Shown: positions 32,978 through 43,269 of the stretch, piece by piece
Position numbering within the stretch: the stretch's first letter is position 1
How the letters are laid out: every line of letters starts with the position of its first letter
DNA from: Heligmosomoides polygyrus polygyrus
Taxonomy: Eukaryota; Nematoda; Chromadorea; Rhabditida; Heligmosomidae
Assembly (NCBI GenBank): GCA_947396885.1
Contig: OX377205.1
Span: 62,034,969 to 62,098,968 of the forward strand
Length of the DNA: 64,000 nucleotides
Reading direction: 5' to 3'
Notes under the pieces: model-generated
Databases searched by the model: none
What the model was told of the DNA's origin: nothing
The model's input: only the letters and a program-made list of their open reading frames with translations
Position numbers and translations under genes: made by a program

Positions 32978-34613
32978 TCTACCACTACATAATTGAGTTA
33001 GCTCCCTGCCCTGCAGATGGTGAGGCGTACCTCACTCAGGTTGGAAACCTGGCTGAGATACGCCTCGTAACACCACCCGTAATCTCATGGAACCCCTTAC
33101 GACGCCTCCGCGTACCTCGCGCGGGCAACGTCTGCCGTTCAACATGGGATGTTGTTACAGCAGAGGACGCGTAGCCTCCTCCTGCTTGACACAACGGCAT
33201 CTGCGCGCGTTTTTGAGTGCCTGGATCCAGAAGACGGGTTCCCTTCGTCATACCACAACCTTCTGGAGTCAGAAGAGGAGACACCGTCGTCTTACAACGA
33301 GGGATCGCATTAAGAATTGAGTATGAGATGCTGCTGCAGCAGAGGAAGCGCAGCCTTCTCCTGCTTGACGCGACGGCGTCTGCGCGCGTTTCTGAGCGAA
33401 TCCTGAATCCAGAAGGCGGGTTCCCTTCACCACAACCGTCTGGAGTCAGAAAAAACGAAAATAAAGGAAGCAAAGGCCTCATCGTCGTCGTACGACGACC
33501 GGCCACATTCAGAACTCAGTATTATCCCATGTTGAACGGAGAACTTTACTGCTGCAGCAGAGGAAGCACAACCTCCTCCTGCTTGATGCAGCGACATCTG
33601 CGCGCTTCTGAGCGCCTGAATCCAGAAGACGGGTCCCCTTTGTCGCGTAACAAGCATCTGGAGTCAAAAGCACCGTCGTCGTACGACGAGCGACCGCATC
33701 CAGAATTCAACATGGGATGCTCCTTCAGCCGAGGAAGCACAGCCTCCTCTCTATTGACACGCGGCATCTGCGAGCGTTTCTGAGCATATGGATTCAGAAT
33801 ACGGGTCCCATACGTCGCGCAACAATCGTCTAGAGCGAGAAGCGGTTCACCGAGGTGATGTGACGAGTGGATAACATTCAGAATTCAGCATTATCCCACG
33901 TTGAACGGAAAATTTTACCGCGCGAGATACGCCTTTGCGTACATCTCACGGGCAATGTTTGCCGTTAACATGGGATGTTGTTACAGCAGAGGTCGCGTAG
34001 CCTCCTCCTGCTTGACTCAGCGGCAACTGCACGCGTTTCTGAGCGTTTGACTCTGAATACGTGTCACTGACGTCTGCCTTGAGCATGGGAGGACCACTAA
34101 CGGGTGGTGGAGAGGGGAAGTAAGGGGCCTTTAGAGGGGTAGGTGAGCGTCCAAGAAGGAAAGGAACAACCTGAAGGAGGGACCAGGACGGGGAAGCCAG
34201 CAAGAAGAGACAAGTAAGGGGTCAATAGTGAAAACAAGGAAGTGGGCCAGGGGTTGGGACCAGGAAGGTGGGGGGGGGGGAAGACCAGTAAAGGCGGACC
34301 AGCAATTAGATCTAGAAAGAAAAAACATGTGAGGGGGAAGCTGGCGCCCGGATTCGGAATACGTGTCAACAGTGGAGGGGCCGAAGTACTGCGCAGCACA
34401 AACCAATGATGTTACTGGACGGTGTGGAGAAAATGTCTATGATGAAAGGTACCGAAGTGGTGAACGGCTTGATGCCGATGAAGTACGCAGCAGGTCTTAG
34501 ATGTTAGCGAATTTTAAGTTTGACAAAAGCTACTTTCTTTAGGTCAGTGATAGTGCAAAGTCACGCGAAGCGCGCAAGTGCGAGACACGCCGTTAGACGT
34601 GTCGGAGCACTTG
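32978..34613 (+). mobile_element. Helitron-2: non-autonomous Helitron
   Basis: The 3' end carries GCAAGTGCGAGACACGCCG, an ACACGCCGTTAGACGTGT hairpin and GCACTTG followed by T. The same about 55 bases recur on the minus strand at 54,823-54,877, next to a Helitron helicase. The proposed 5' end TCTACCACTAC, preceded by A, resembles TCACCACCTAT at the other copy's 5' end (57,043). An A/T insertion context with a 5' TC fits Helitrons. The 3' CTTG departs from the usual CTRR. The interior is almost all minisatellite and GC-rich purine runs, with no helicase. Confidence 0.65.
33110..34075. repeat. Minisatellite of about 200-230 bp units, about five copies
   Basis: Each unit has TTCAACATGGGATG (or a variant), a CAGCAGAGG block, CCTCCTCCTGCTTGAC, a GCATCTGCGCGCGTTTCTGAG block and a CCAGAAGACGGGTTCC block. 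Copies start near 33,138, 33,320, 33,530, 33,700 and 33,965. The same unit appears inverted in the other Helitron (55,950-56,250 and 56,640-56,745). Long open frames across it (for example 33,217-33,783) are by-products. Confidence 0.75.
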
Positions 34614-36038
34614 TATAAACACAATAAAACGGAGTGAAGAAACAATAGCCAAACAAATGCGAATTATTAAAGGCGAGCGTGTTGAAGGTCAAGAACACTC
34701 AGGGACGAGGGAACTTCGAAGGAGACAACTATTGATACTTTTCACCAATTGATTGAACATATCAGATCAGTGGCGTGTGCAACTCAGGGGTTTTTAAGGA
34801 TGCCGGAAGTAAGAACTTCAGACAGTTCATAAGGAAAACTAAAAGAAATGAGGGAGTGGTAGCGTGATGATACCCCGTTAGAGATGTTAGCAGGTAACCA
34901 GATGGTAGTCGATCTAAAAATATATTTGCCGACCCCCCCCCCCCCCCAACAGAAAACAAAGCGATGGGCTCCTGGTGGGTGGTTGAGAAAGCGGCAAAAT
35001 AGGGAACGATGGAGCTCAGAAATTTGAGGAAACGTTTGAATCATGGCGTGTCGAAGCTCTATGTATGCTTGAGCGACTAGGAAAGCAGGGGCCAACCCGA
35101 AGTCAACTGTAGAATATCGCTCTATGGACTACGCACAAATACTGCTCGATAGTTTAAGCGGCTCGCCCGAGCATTTTCAGCTGGTTGGCGCCTTACATCA
35201 TTAAAACCACGGAGGGCGTACCAGAAAATAAAGCCATTAGCTCTGAGCATCGAGCAGTCCAAGATCATGATCGATGCCTATAGAAGAGCAAGCACAGCCT
35301 CATACAGGGTTAATTCAGCTTAATATCAGGAAAGGGAGCAGGATGTAACTGAAGATCGTTTTCTAGCGAGATAAGAATGGAAAAAGGGGTACTCCAGACA
35401 GCGAGTGCCATTCCTGGCATAAATTGAGAAAGACACCAAGCTGATTGCAAGAACAGTCGAGAGACGAAAGCCAATACCGTAGCCAACTGAAATTAGGAAG
35501 TGCTACTTTTATGCAGGGTATGACATATTGCTTGGGAGTGCCCATGTAAGTCAAAATAATAACAGGTAAAAGAGAGACTGTCAAAATCCATTAAGCAGGC
35601 TACTTGCCTAGGTATAGCAGTTATAGGTAGAGATCAAGGCGAGGACGACTTTATAGGCGGTAGGTGGATAGCGCGCATCAGAGTACTTGGTGACGAACGC
35701 CAGGTTCTGAAAGATACGGATTCGATGATTAGCACTATCTACGTCCGACTTCCCATAAATCTTGGCATTGCTAGCACTGATGTGATAAAGTTGATTGCAG
35801 CTGTTAACCATAATTAATATCAGCCTTAATTTTGGCAAAAGTTTTTGGTTGTCGCCCTCATCATAACCTGGAAAAGTTGAAGAAACATCGACAAACTATT
35901 CCCTCATAAACCATTTCTTTTTACAGAATCTAATTCCTAAAAAAAAGAAGTTAAGAGGAGTAGTAATAAAAATCAGCAACGCTAACCTTATAGGCGGAGG
36001 ACGAGTTGATCCAACGGTCATTCTTTGCTGGAGGTGGA
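34614..36038. other. Unassigned, AT-rich with a poly-C run
   Basis: A run of 16 C at about 34,933-34,948 interrupts an AT-rich stretch. Minus-strand frames at 35,363-35,584 and 35,608-35,838 are hydrophobic or protein-like (DARYPPTAYKVVLALIS) but no family is identified. Confidence 0.3.
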
Positions 36039-36300
36039 CTAACTCAGGTAGGTGGGTGAGACCTCCTTTAGCACGACCACGTAGGTCAAACCCGCGGAGG
36101 TTGAGGAATTGAGGAAGGGCGCCAGCTCTTGCTTTACCGCGATGCATTCCTTCTTGCGGATGACACTGTACTCCCTCAAAAAAGTGGACATTCTGAACTT
36201 TCTTAGGCCATCGAAGCGCTACTTCATCCTCATACAAGGGCGTCTGCCAGTCTTCCCTATATACTCCTTTCCACATTGACTGCAGGTAATGAGATACACC
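36039..36300 (-). pseudogene. Penelope-like element GIY-YIG endonuclease fragment
   Basis: On the minus strand one frame reads VYLITCSQCGKEYIGKTGRR (36,299-36,240), then, across a single TAG, a degraded middle and RKKECIAVKQELAPF (about 36,130-36,090). This is the GIY-YIG nuclease domain of Penelope-like retroelements: the Y..TC..C...YIG.T.R core with its CxxC, and the C-terminal KEEC-type block. A different minus-strand frame of 140 codons overlaps it and is a shadow. The RT part expected upstream (to the right) was not recognised, so only the 3' end of the element is kept. Confidence 0.65.
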
Positions 36301-37540
36301 TCCCCCGATCAGGGTCAAGCGTGGGGTTCGATTTTTGCTGAAAATTTACGACCCCCCTCCGAAGCGGAATTCGTACGATCCCCTCCCTCCTTCTTCCACT
36401 GTTTTATTCCTTATATATCTTGATTTCTTCCAGGTTTTATGTGCATTTTGAACCCTTTAATAGGTTCCTATTTTCAGGAGCGGCTTCGACACAATAGAAC
36501 AATGAAAAGAGGTCACGGAACAATAACACTTTGATGGCACAATAAAGCTGAATAATATTTTTCGACACTTTAAAATAAAGATTTTCTGGTAGCAGTCTTC
36601 CAATCATCACTGTTTAATTTGTGCAGGTGTTTTTTTCAAGACATCATGGACACGACGCATTTTTCTACCTGAAGGAGCGACGCATGCATCTGAAATTATG
36701 CTCTGAAATAGTATTAGATAAAATTTTGAGTGTTACTTTCTGATGACGAATTAAGTGCTTCTCCTGGATTTTTTGAAGCGCTCATCCAATCGACTACGCA
36801 GCGGCAAACGAGTGGTGGACGATGGAATTCTCATGGAAATAATGATCTGCCATCCTAAGGAAACATCATAAAAATCAAAATGAAGCCTACAAAATACCAA
36901 GCCCTGTGCATCGTCCAACAAAAAAACGAGCTTCTCCGCAACGATGACTGAGCTGCAATGACGATATGATTAGAATGGATCGTATACAAAATCCCATAGT
37001 TTTGCTCTCCCAAAAATTTCGAATAACCGAATATATTCAAATAGCGACGATTTTCAAGCATTCGAATTCGAATAACATTCGAAAATCGGGTTTTTTCGAG
37101 CACTCGAATTCGAATACATTCGAAAATCGTGTTTTTTCGAGCACTCGAATTCAAATACGTTCGAAAATCGTGATTTTTCGAGCATTCGAATTCGAATATT
37201 GATTGATTGTGTATCACTCGAATACTTATTGTAAATTCTCTTTAAAGAAACCTTGTTGTTCCAGCTTCTTTTAATGTTTAAAACTTAAAAACACACTATG
37301 GCTTGCGAAAAATGCAGGTACTAATTGAAAGGTTCTAACATTGCTTCTAGTGAAGCTTTTGGAGCTATTTGAAACTCGAAGCAAGGACAGCATGATTTCT
37401 GGCGTGCAAATAGTTAAGATTGCGCCATGCCCCGTCCGAAACCTTGCATTTCAGACTTGATTAATTGTGCATGGGTGACGCGACTGGGTGGTACTTTGGA
37501 GAAGTAGTCGCTGGATCGCCTCTGCACTTCGGCGATGTTG
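36301..37540. other. AT-rich stretch with a tandem repeat
   Basis: Holds about four copies of a 41-43-bp unit at 37,040-37,205 (GAGCACTCGAATTCGAATAC plus TTCGAAAATCG) and no recognised gene. The TTCGAAT-rich units resemble subterminal repeats of hAT-type elements, but no termini were found. Confidence 0.5.
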
Positions 37541-38660
37541 TAATTATTTATTACACAGGTCAGTGCCTATGTCGTAGAGATGATAAAAACAACTAGAATT
37601 GACAACCGCTTAACGTAAAAGGACACAACACAACACGAATAAGAGAAAGTGAATCAGGATGTCAGAAACTTATTTAAAATGCCTTTAAATGTAAGAATTT
37701 TGCAGTAGGCGGGACCTCGTAGCTTCTCATCAGCCTTTCAAACTCAACACCAGCTCTGATAACAAAAAAGTTTCGGCTCACATTACGCTTCGCTGTTTTG
37801 ATATATAGCTGCCTGGATCCTCCCCAAGTATTCGAAGCTCTCAGTCAAAGAAGCGCATGCGGTTTTGTTCCAGAGAGTCCGGACAAAATCTTATAAAACG
37901 TGATAAGGTCAAACTTTTTTCTTCTGAGAGCTAACGATTCCAACCCTAAGTTGAAGTTGCGTGTATTACTACAAGGGATTTGCTCGTAAAGAAAGCCAAC
38001 AGTCCTTATCATGATTTTACGCGTGAAGTTATTTTGCACCCTTTCCAAGGTTTTCACACTAGCTACCTTCGAAGGATTAAAAACAATAGTTCCATATTCT
38101 AACAACGGTCTAACATAGCTTTTGTACGCCTGCAAGAGAAGGATGGGATTCCTAGTGGAGAGACCTTGAAAGATGTTGTGCATCATGATAGTAGCTTTTT
38201 GTGCTACCTTTTTGCAATGGGCATCAAAACTTAGATCACTTCGTACCAGAAATCCAAGGTCGAGAATTTCCTCCACCTGCTGTAGTTCAAAATTTCCAAT
38301 TGTGTATTTTGAGTGAACAACCGATTGACCAAGATGTAGGACTTTTGTCTTTTCCTTCGATATCGGGAGATTCCATTCCAATGACCATTTGTTTACATCA
38401 TTGAGAGCTTCTTGCAATTTTTCTTTATCTGACGCAGAGCTCACAGAGACATACAGCTTAAAATCATCAGCAAAAGCGGTGCACCAAACTCCGTTATCCG
38501 TCACAATTTTAGGCAATTCATTTGTATAAATGTTAAACACAATTGATGATAAGACTCCGCCTTGAGGTACACCACTCAAAACAGGTCTAAGCTGTGAAAA
38601 TGTTGAGTTGACTCTGATCCTAGGGTGAATCCCTACTTCCGTCAGCTTTACCAACAACTC
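37541..38660 (-). mobile_element. CR1-D: 5'-truncated CR1-type LINE
   Basis: The RT C-terminal half (37,845-38,657) is followed by a 3' UTR ending in GTGTAATAAATAATTA (37,541-37,556 on the plus strand as the complement), the same 3' terminus type as CR1-A and CR1-B. The 5' side stops abruptly at 38,660 against RTE-B3. Confidence 0.75.
37845..38657 (-). CDS. CR1-type reverse transcriptase, C-terminal 270 aa
   Basis: This is the longest intact frame in the window. It covers RT motif 5 (GVPQGGVLSSIVFNIYTNELP, residues about 32-52), the catalytic AFADDFKLYVS (about 65-75), the NLPISKEKTKVLHLG block (about 97-111), DLGFLVRSDLSFDAHC (about 133-148) and the CR1 thumb signature YVRPLLEYGTIVFNP (about 180-194), ending near the family's usual C-terminus. 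There are no stops, which makes it younger than CR1-A or CR1-B, but the RT N-terminus and endonuclease are missing. The apparent start is internal to the original protein and not a true start. Confidence 0.8.
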   Translation of the reverse strand: MLVKLTEVGIHPRIRVNSTFSQLRPVLSGVPQGGVLSSIVFNIYTNELPKIVTDNGVWCTAFADDFKLYVSVSSASDKEKLQEALNDVNKWSLEWNLPISKEKTKVLHLGQSVVHSKYTIGNFELQQVEEILDLGFLVRSDLSFDAHCKKVAQKATIMMHNIFQGLSTRNPILLLQAYKSYVRPLLEYGTIVFNPSKVASVKTLERVQNNFTRKIMIRTVGFLYEQIPCSNTRNFNLGLESLALRRKKFDLITFYKILSGLSGTKPHALL

Positions 38661-38665
38661 TTGAT

Positions 38666-39670
38666 GAGAGACTCGTATAGCCTAGGTCTCTGAGGCGTAT
38701 GCAAATACAGGAAGAACGGTAGAGTCGAATAGGTGGGCACAGAGTCGGGCGTTCTTCGTCTTCTCCATGACTTGTTCGACGATCTTGAAAGCTCCCTAAC
38801 CGCTCGTTTCCTCATGCTCAGTTCTGGCGTCAGTTCGTTGGTCATATTGACTTCGTAATCCAGATACACGTAGCTGGAGCATTCGGAGATGTTCATTTCT
38901 CATGAACATCGTCTTAGTAAGATTCAGCTGCAGTTCAACGTTTCCACATACACGATCCAAGTCGGCCAGCATTAGCTCTGTCTAGCTGATGCACGGTGTT
39001 ATGAGTACGACGTTATTAGCGACGCGAAGATGATGTAGTTGCTGGCCATCGACCTTCACAGCCATGTCTTCCCATTCTAGTTCGTGCATGACGTGTTCGA
39101 GGGTGGCGATGAAGAGCTTCGGGGATATGGTATTATGGTAATCCCTTGTCGAACCCCTTTCTTCACGACGATGACGACGACGTTGGAGAATGGTGAAATC
39201 GTGGTCGTGAATCCACTGTACAGCTACTGGGTAGGAACGCCCTGAGTGAGTAGGGCTTCAATGATCGTCTCAGTTTCGACAGAGTCGAACGCCTTCTTTA
39301 GGTAGACGAAGGTGAGGCACAGCGGCAGCTTGCACTCTCACGACACTTAGATGAGCTTCGTAATGGTTGACCGTATCTGGTCGATCGTGCTGAATCTTCT
39401 CCGAATTTTTGCTCGTTCGCATGGCTGTCTTTCGTGCAGCGTTCTGCTAATCAGGATGGCTCGAGGGAACAGCTTGCAGACTGCAGATCAGGCGATAGTA
39501 GCCAATGTCGTGCACGTCTCCCTTCTTGAACTGCAAGACGCTCTTTTTGGTCTTCCACTGAGATGAAATCTTGCACTCGGACAGGTAGCGTGTGAAGAAT
39601 TGATGAGCGCTTGTGGGAAAAATCATCAATGATAAGCAGTTCAAATCTAAAACCAGTGTTCGACACATCG
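38666..39670 (-). mobile_element. RTE-B3: decayed BovB-like RTE fragment
   Basis: Minus-strand pieces in order are FTRYLSECKISSQWK and KKGDVHDIGYYR (39,447-39,668), degraded RT core with a TIS-PKLF-like block (about 39,100-39,150), ECSSYVYLDYEVNM (38,800-38,896) and a YASETxA-like end near 38,690. It is similar to RTE-B1 and RTE-B2 but with more indels. Confidence 0.75.
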
Positions 39671-40639
39671 AATAATAGAATGAAGTTCCTGAAAGGCGTT
39701 CACATAGAGGAAAAGCTTAACGGAGAAAAGAGCAGCAAAGTCCCGTTTCATACTACTAAGTGAAAAGAAAAGGAGTTGATAATTGCAACGTACGCCTTGG
39801 AAGAACTAGATATAGATATGACCACACGTGCGGACACAAGAAGCGGTAATAAAGAAACTAACGAGGAACGAGACGAAAACTAGGAAATATTGCAGAGGTG
39901 GTAGAAAGGCCTATGTTCCTCCAGAAGAGGCCGCACTGGGAAGGTGTGCGTGGGAGGAAAGGAGCGTTGCTCCGACGGGGTCATTTGGCAGAGTAGACGT
40001 GATGCAGAAGCAGAGTATTCAGAATTCAAGATCAACTAGGGAAAGTTTTTGTTTTCAATGATAGCAGACAGCAGTGACCCGATCCTATTGAAAGAATGCG
40101 TTGAATCGACTACTGATGGGAGGCACGAAAGATGGAAGGATGTGAACCCGCCAATGTCGGCACACAATGGAAAGGATCCCAACGGAGAAGTGCGTTTGAA
40201 GCGCGCATCGTCTCCAATCCTGGCCCTACTCTCCAGTAAATTCAGTAATTATGAGCGAATAGTTGTAGTATTTTGCCAAAAGAAGCACTGATCTACAATA
40301 CTTTATACGACGTGTATTCGAACAAGCGAACTAGAAATGAAATCCGAGTCTGCAAATTCATTTAACCAACATCGGAGAAGCCAGTTCAATTAAGATTTCG
40401 CATTTCCTTCATTAAATCTGATAGCCATCAGCGGACCACGTCGAGATCGTGTGAGGAAAATTGGTAGACAGAGGACACATGTAATGTGGATCGCGAAACG
40501 ACTACGAAAGGGAGCGTAATCGTGATGAGTTCTGCCCTGCTGTGAGCAGAGGCATTTTCTCAAACGGGAGAACTAGTAAGGCCGGATTTCTCAGAATCAT
40601 ATCCGATTGCTCCGAAAACGTTTTTCGAGAAGCTGGGTA
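39671..40639. other. Unassigned stretch
   Basis: Frames of 77-80 codons at 39,828-40,061 and 40,049-40,291 show no recognisable domain. Confidence 0.3.
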
Positions 40640-40875
40640 TTAGACGTTGGATCCGACATCGATTTTCTGGATAATTGGACGATTCGGATAGGCCATTTTT
40701 TCAAACCCCGGATCTTCGGATGATTCAGATGAGGACAATTTCGAAAACCTCGGATCTTCGGATGATACAGATAAGGGCAATCTTAGAAACCCCGGATCTT
40801 CGGATGATTCAGATAACGCCAATTTCGACCGAGCCGGATTTCGGTTATCCAATTCGGATACAACCGGATAAGTGA
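40640..40875. repeat. GGATGATTCAGAT satellite-like block
   Basis: Repeats of roughly 55-57 bp containing CCCCGGATCTTCGGATGATTC alternate with ATAAGGGCAAT-type spacers. It is the same sequence family, inverted, as the element at 49,827-50,572 and the short block at 43,030-43,190. Confidence 0.7.
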
Positions 40876-41510
40876 TTATAATAGGGGCAGGCAACCTCTT
40901 AAAAACGGAACACATCAGTAACTCCGCAACTATTTCCTTGACCAGTTGAAGCCACGGGCGCGCAAAGCAGCTTGGAGCGCCTCACCTTGAATTAAGTGTT
41001 TATATGCCCCGGTAGCAACGCACATGAATGCCCAATTACATCATATCTGGCCTAACTTAGTTCACCAATGGAGTGGAACACACCAGCGCTAAAATATGTC
41101 GTATTTTGCTTCCTTACGAGGGGAGCCCTCCCGAGAGCTATTTTGCGCTTCGAGAACAAACAAAAAACAGCTTTAAGACCCCAAAGAGCCAATACCAACT
41201 CAATAGTGAGTTGGTAATGCATAGCCAAGTCTTGTAAAAGACAATAATAAATCGATTCCCAAACGCCCCGCAAGAAATTTCTCGTGCTCTGAAAAGGGAA
41301 GTGTCTGAAGCGTATGTCTGAACGGAGAGAGCGAGTCATCCCACCATATATATATATATAGGAATAATCGCCACTCCTCAGTTAGTATAAAAATGTGTTT
41401 CTTTTTTTTTCCAAATCGATAAGCCCGAGGAGTAGGGGGTCCTTGAAGTTACAGTGGAATCGGCGCCTCACGAGTTCGGGAATCTTGTACGCCCGCGATG
41501 CCGCCGGAGG
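40876..41510. other. Unassigned stretch with a short TA repeat
   Basis: A (TA)n run lies at about 41,345-41,359. The 95-codon minus-strand frame at 41,052-41,339 has no recognisable domain. Confidence 0.3.
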
Positions 41511-41680
41511 GAAGCGGCTCGTAGCGCAGTGGATAGCGACGTTGCTCCATGAGAGGGAGGTAGAGAGTTCGACTTTTCTGCGCTGCTGCATCTTTGCATT
41601 TCAACTGATTGATTGATTTGAGAAATTCTGACATCTATACCATTTTAGATGTTTGCTGCGCAGTGTTTCCGGATGTATGC
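41511..41680 (+). mobile_element. SINE2 copy 1: tRNA-derived SINE
   Basis: The head GGCTCGTAGCGCAGTGGATA has an A-box-like promoter and AGTTCGACTTT a weak B box. The body ends with an ATTTTAGATGTTTGCTGCGC block. Other copies are inverted at 42,551-42,720 and direct at 54,099-54,268. Confidence 0.65.
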
Positions 41681-41781
41681 CGTGAGAGCAACTTTGTTGC
41701 CACTTGTTTATTACTGACCGGTTTTTTAACCAAAACTCAATTGGAAAGCTGTTCAACATAACGATGTATGAACGTTTAACA

Positions 41782-42152
41782 TCAGTGATACACAGACACA
41801 AAGTGCATGGAACATAAGCACTGGTCACAATACGGGCAGCGCATAAAGACTACTGGTTCCTCACAGTTTGCTTCCATATATGGACAAACGAGATCGGCTC
41901 CATAGACGAAATCCAACTGAAGACGTTCCCTTTCCTCTGAAACAAGAGTTCCAGCCGAAAACGTTGTCTTATGCCCACTGCTTGCCAGCCTTTGCACGTC
42001 TATCAGTTCATTTCGCGGATCCCAACCTTCTGGTTTTCCACCACTTCCAGCCGCTCGTCTTCGTTAACTTCAAGTTGACGTGCTTCGAAGTCCTTGAGTA
42101 TGCTGACCATCCGGTCGGTCAGGTTGGTGTCATTCCCTTGAAGGTTCCTTCT
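41782..42152 (-). pseudogene. Cys-rich protein gene fragment, copy 1 (two putative exons)
   Basis: I do not recognise the family. Exon A (42,006-42,152) follows an acceptor-like AAATTTAG and reads LTDRMVSILKDFEARQLEVN then a Glu-rich stretch before a TGA. Exon B (41,782-41,936) follows TTGTTTCAG and reads LDFVYGADLVCPYME, then EEPVVFMRCPYCDQCLCSMH and FVSVYH before the stop. The splice between the exons is not resolved. The CPYC and CLC pairs suggest a zinc-binding C-terminus. Exon B is repeated inverted at 42,385-42,513, with differences concentrated at third codon positions, so it was once a real coding sequence. Confidence 0.45.
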
Positions 42153-42384
42153 CTAAATTTGGGCCACACTTCAGCGTGAGCAGGTGGATCACCACTCGAC
42201 ATTCGGCGGACATTGTTGGTGTTAGATTCTAGAAAACCTTCAGCAGACCTCTAGTTTCCAGGTGACAGGCAGACATGAGAGAAAAAGTGTATCGATGCCG
42301 TTTAGCTTAATTTGCGGGATCCGCACACCTCATTTCTCATTTGAACTACCTCCGACGTCACAAGGAGGTCTCCTTTGAAAATCC

Positions 42385-42513
42385 GAGCAGGTTGGTTTTC
42401 CCGAGGCCTTTGGTCTATTTATGGAAACAGACTATGAGGAGCCTGCGGCGTTTATACGTTGACCATATTGTGCCCAGTGGTGCTTCATGCACAACGTACT
42501 TCTGTACCACTGA
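42385..42513 (+). pseudogene. Cys-rich exon, copy 2 (degenerate)
   Basis: The plus-strand frame reads FMETDYEEPAAFIR, an in-frame TGA at 42,460-42,462 in place of the first Cys, then PYCAQWCFMHNVLLYH and a TGA stop at the same position as copy 1. Over the aligned region most differences from exon B of copy 1 are synonymous (for example GAA/GAG, CGC/CGT, CCG/CCA, TGT/TGC, TAT/TAC). The 3' flank and an inverted SINE2 follow in the same relative order as in copy 1. Confidence 0.5.
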
Positions 42514-42550
42514 TGTCGAATATTTATGCATCATCATGTTGAGCACCACA

Positions 42551-42720
42551 GCATGCAGCTGGAAAATGCGCAGAAAACATCTGAAAATGGAATAGACGTC
42601 AGAATCCCTCAAATCTCAACCAATCATTTAAAAAGCAGGAATGCAGCAGCGCATGAGGATCGAATCCCCGACCTTCCTCCCATGAAGCATCGTCACTACC
42701 CATTGCGCTCCGAGCTGCTT
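42551..42720 (-). mobile_element. SINE2 copy 2 (inverted)
   Basis: The reverse complement begins AGCTCGGAGCGCAATGGGTA with a good B box (GGATTCGATCC) and ends with the TTTTCAGATGTTTTCTGCGC block of copy 1. It sits just downstream of the degenerate Cys-rich exon, as copy 1 does. Confidence 0.65.
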
Positions 42721-43269
42721 GCCGGCAGAGGCATCGCGGTCGAAGAAGACCCCAAATTCATGATGCGCCGTATTCCAGTGTGACTTCAAGAACCCCACTC
42801 CTTGGGTTTAACGACTTGGAAACTTGGCAAAAATGAAACATATTTTATGCTAATTGAGGGGTGGGGATTATTCCTATTTAATAGGATGACTCCCTCTCCC
42901 CGTTCAGACATACGCTATCAGACCCTTCCCTTGTGAGAGAATTCTCGCCAAATGATTGAAAATCTGCCCGAAAAAGTCAGGTTATCAATGGCGCAGAGTT
43001 TGCCAGCAAGGCGCGCTAACCTCCTATTACCCGATTTTTATCCGATTTTATCCGAATCATTGCGTTGTTCAAAACCCCGGATCTTCCGATGATTCAGATG
43101 AGGGCAATTTTCGACCGAGCCGGATTTCGGATAATCCGAAACCGGATAAATCCGGTCGGATATCCGAAAATGCATGATTCGGATCCCATGTCTACTGGGT
43201 ATAGAGGGAGGATGCCATCGCGGATGTGGTTCTATGTTCACCTACTGAATTGAATTGTTCACTGTACAG
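42721..43269. other. Unassigned stretch with a satellite block
   Basis: 43,030-43,190 is GGATTCGGATAT-rich and ends GATTCGGATCCCATGTCTACTG, related to 40,640-40,875 and 49,827-50,572. Nothing else was recognised. Confidence 0.45.

Noticed and set aside
33217..33783. 188-codon ORF on the plus strand
   Set aside because: It runs through tandem minisatellite units. The repeats lack stops in this frame and the other strand is also open, so it is not evidence of a gene.
35363..35838. Chemoreceptor-like membrane protein
   Set aside because: Frames are hydrophobic, but this is expected in AT-rich DNA, and no conserved receptor motif or exon structure could be supported.
35896..36318. 140-codon minus-strand ORF
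   Set aside because: The conserved Penelope-like GIY-YIG residues lie in another minus-strand frame. This ORF has no recognisable content.
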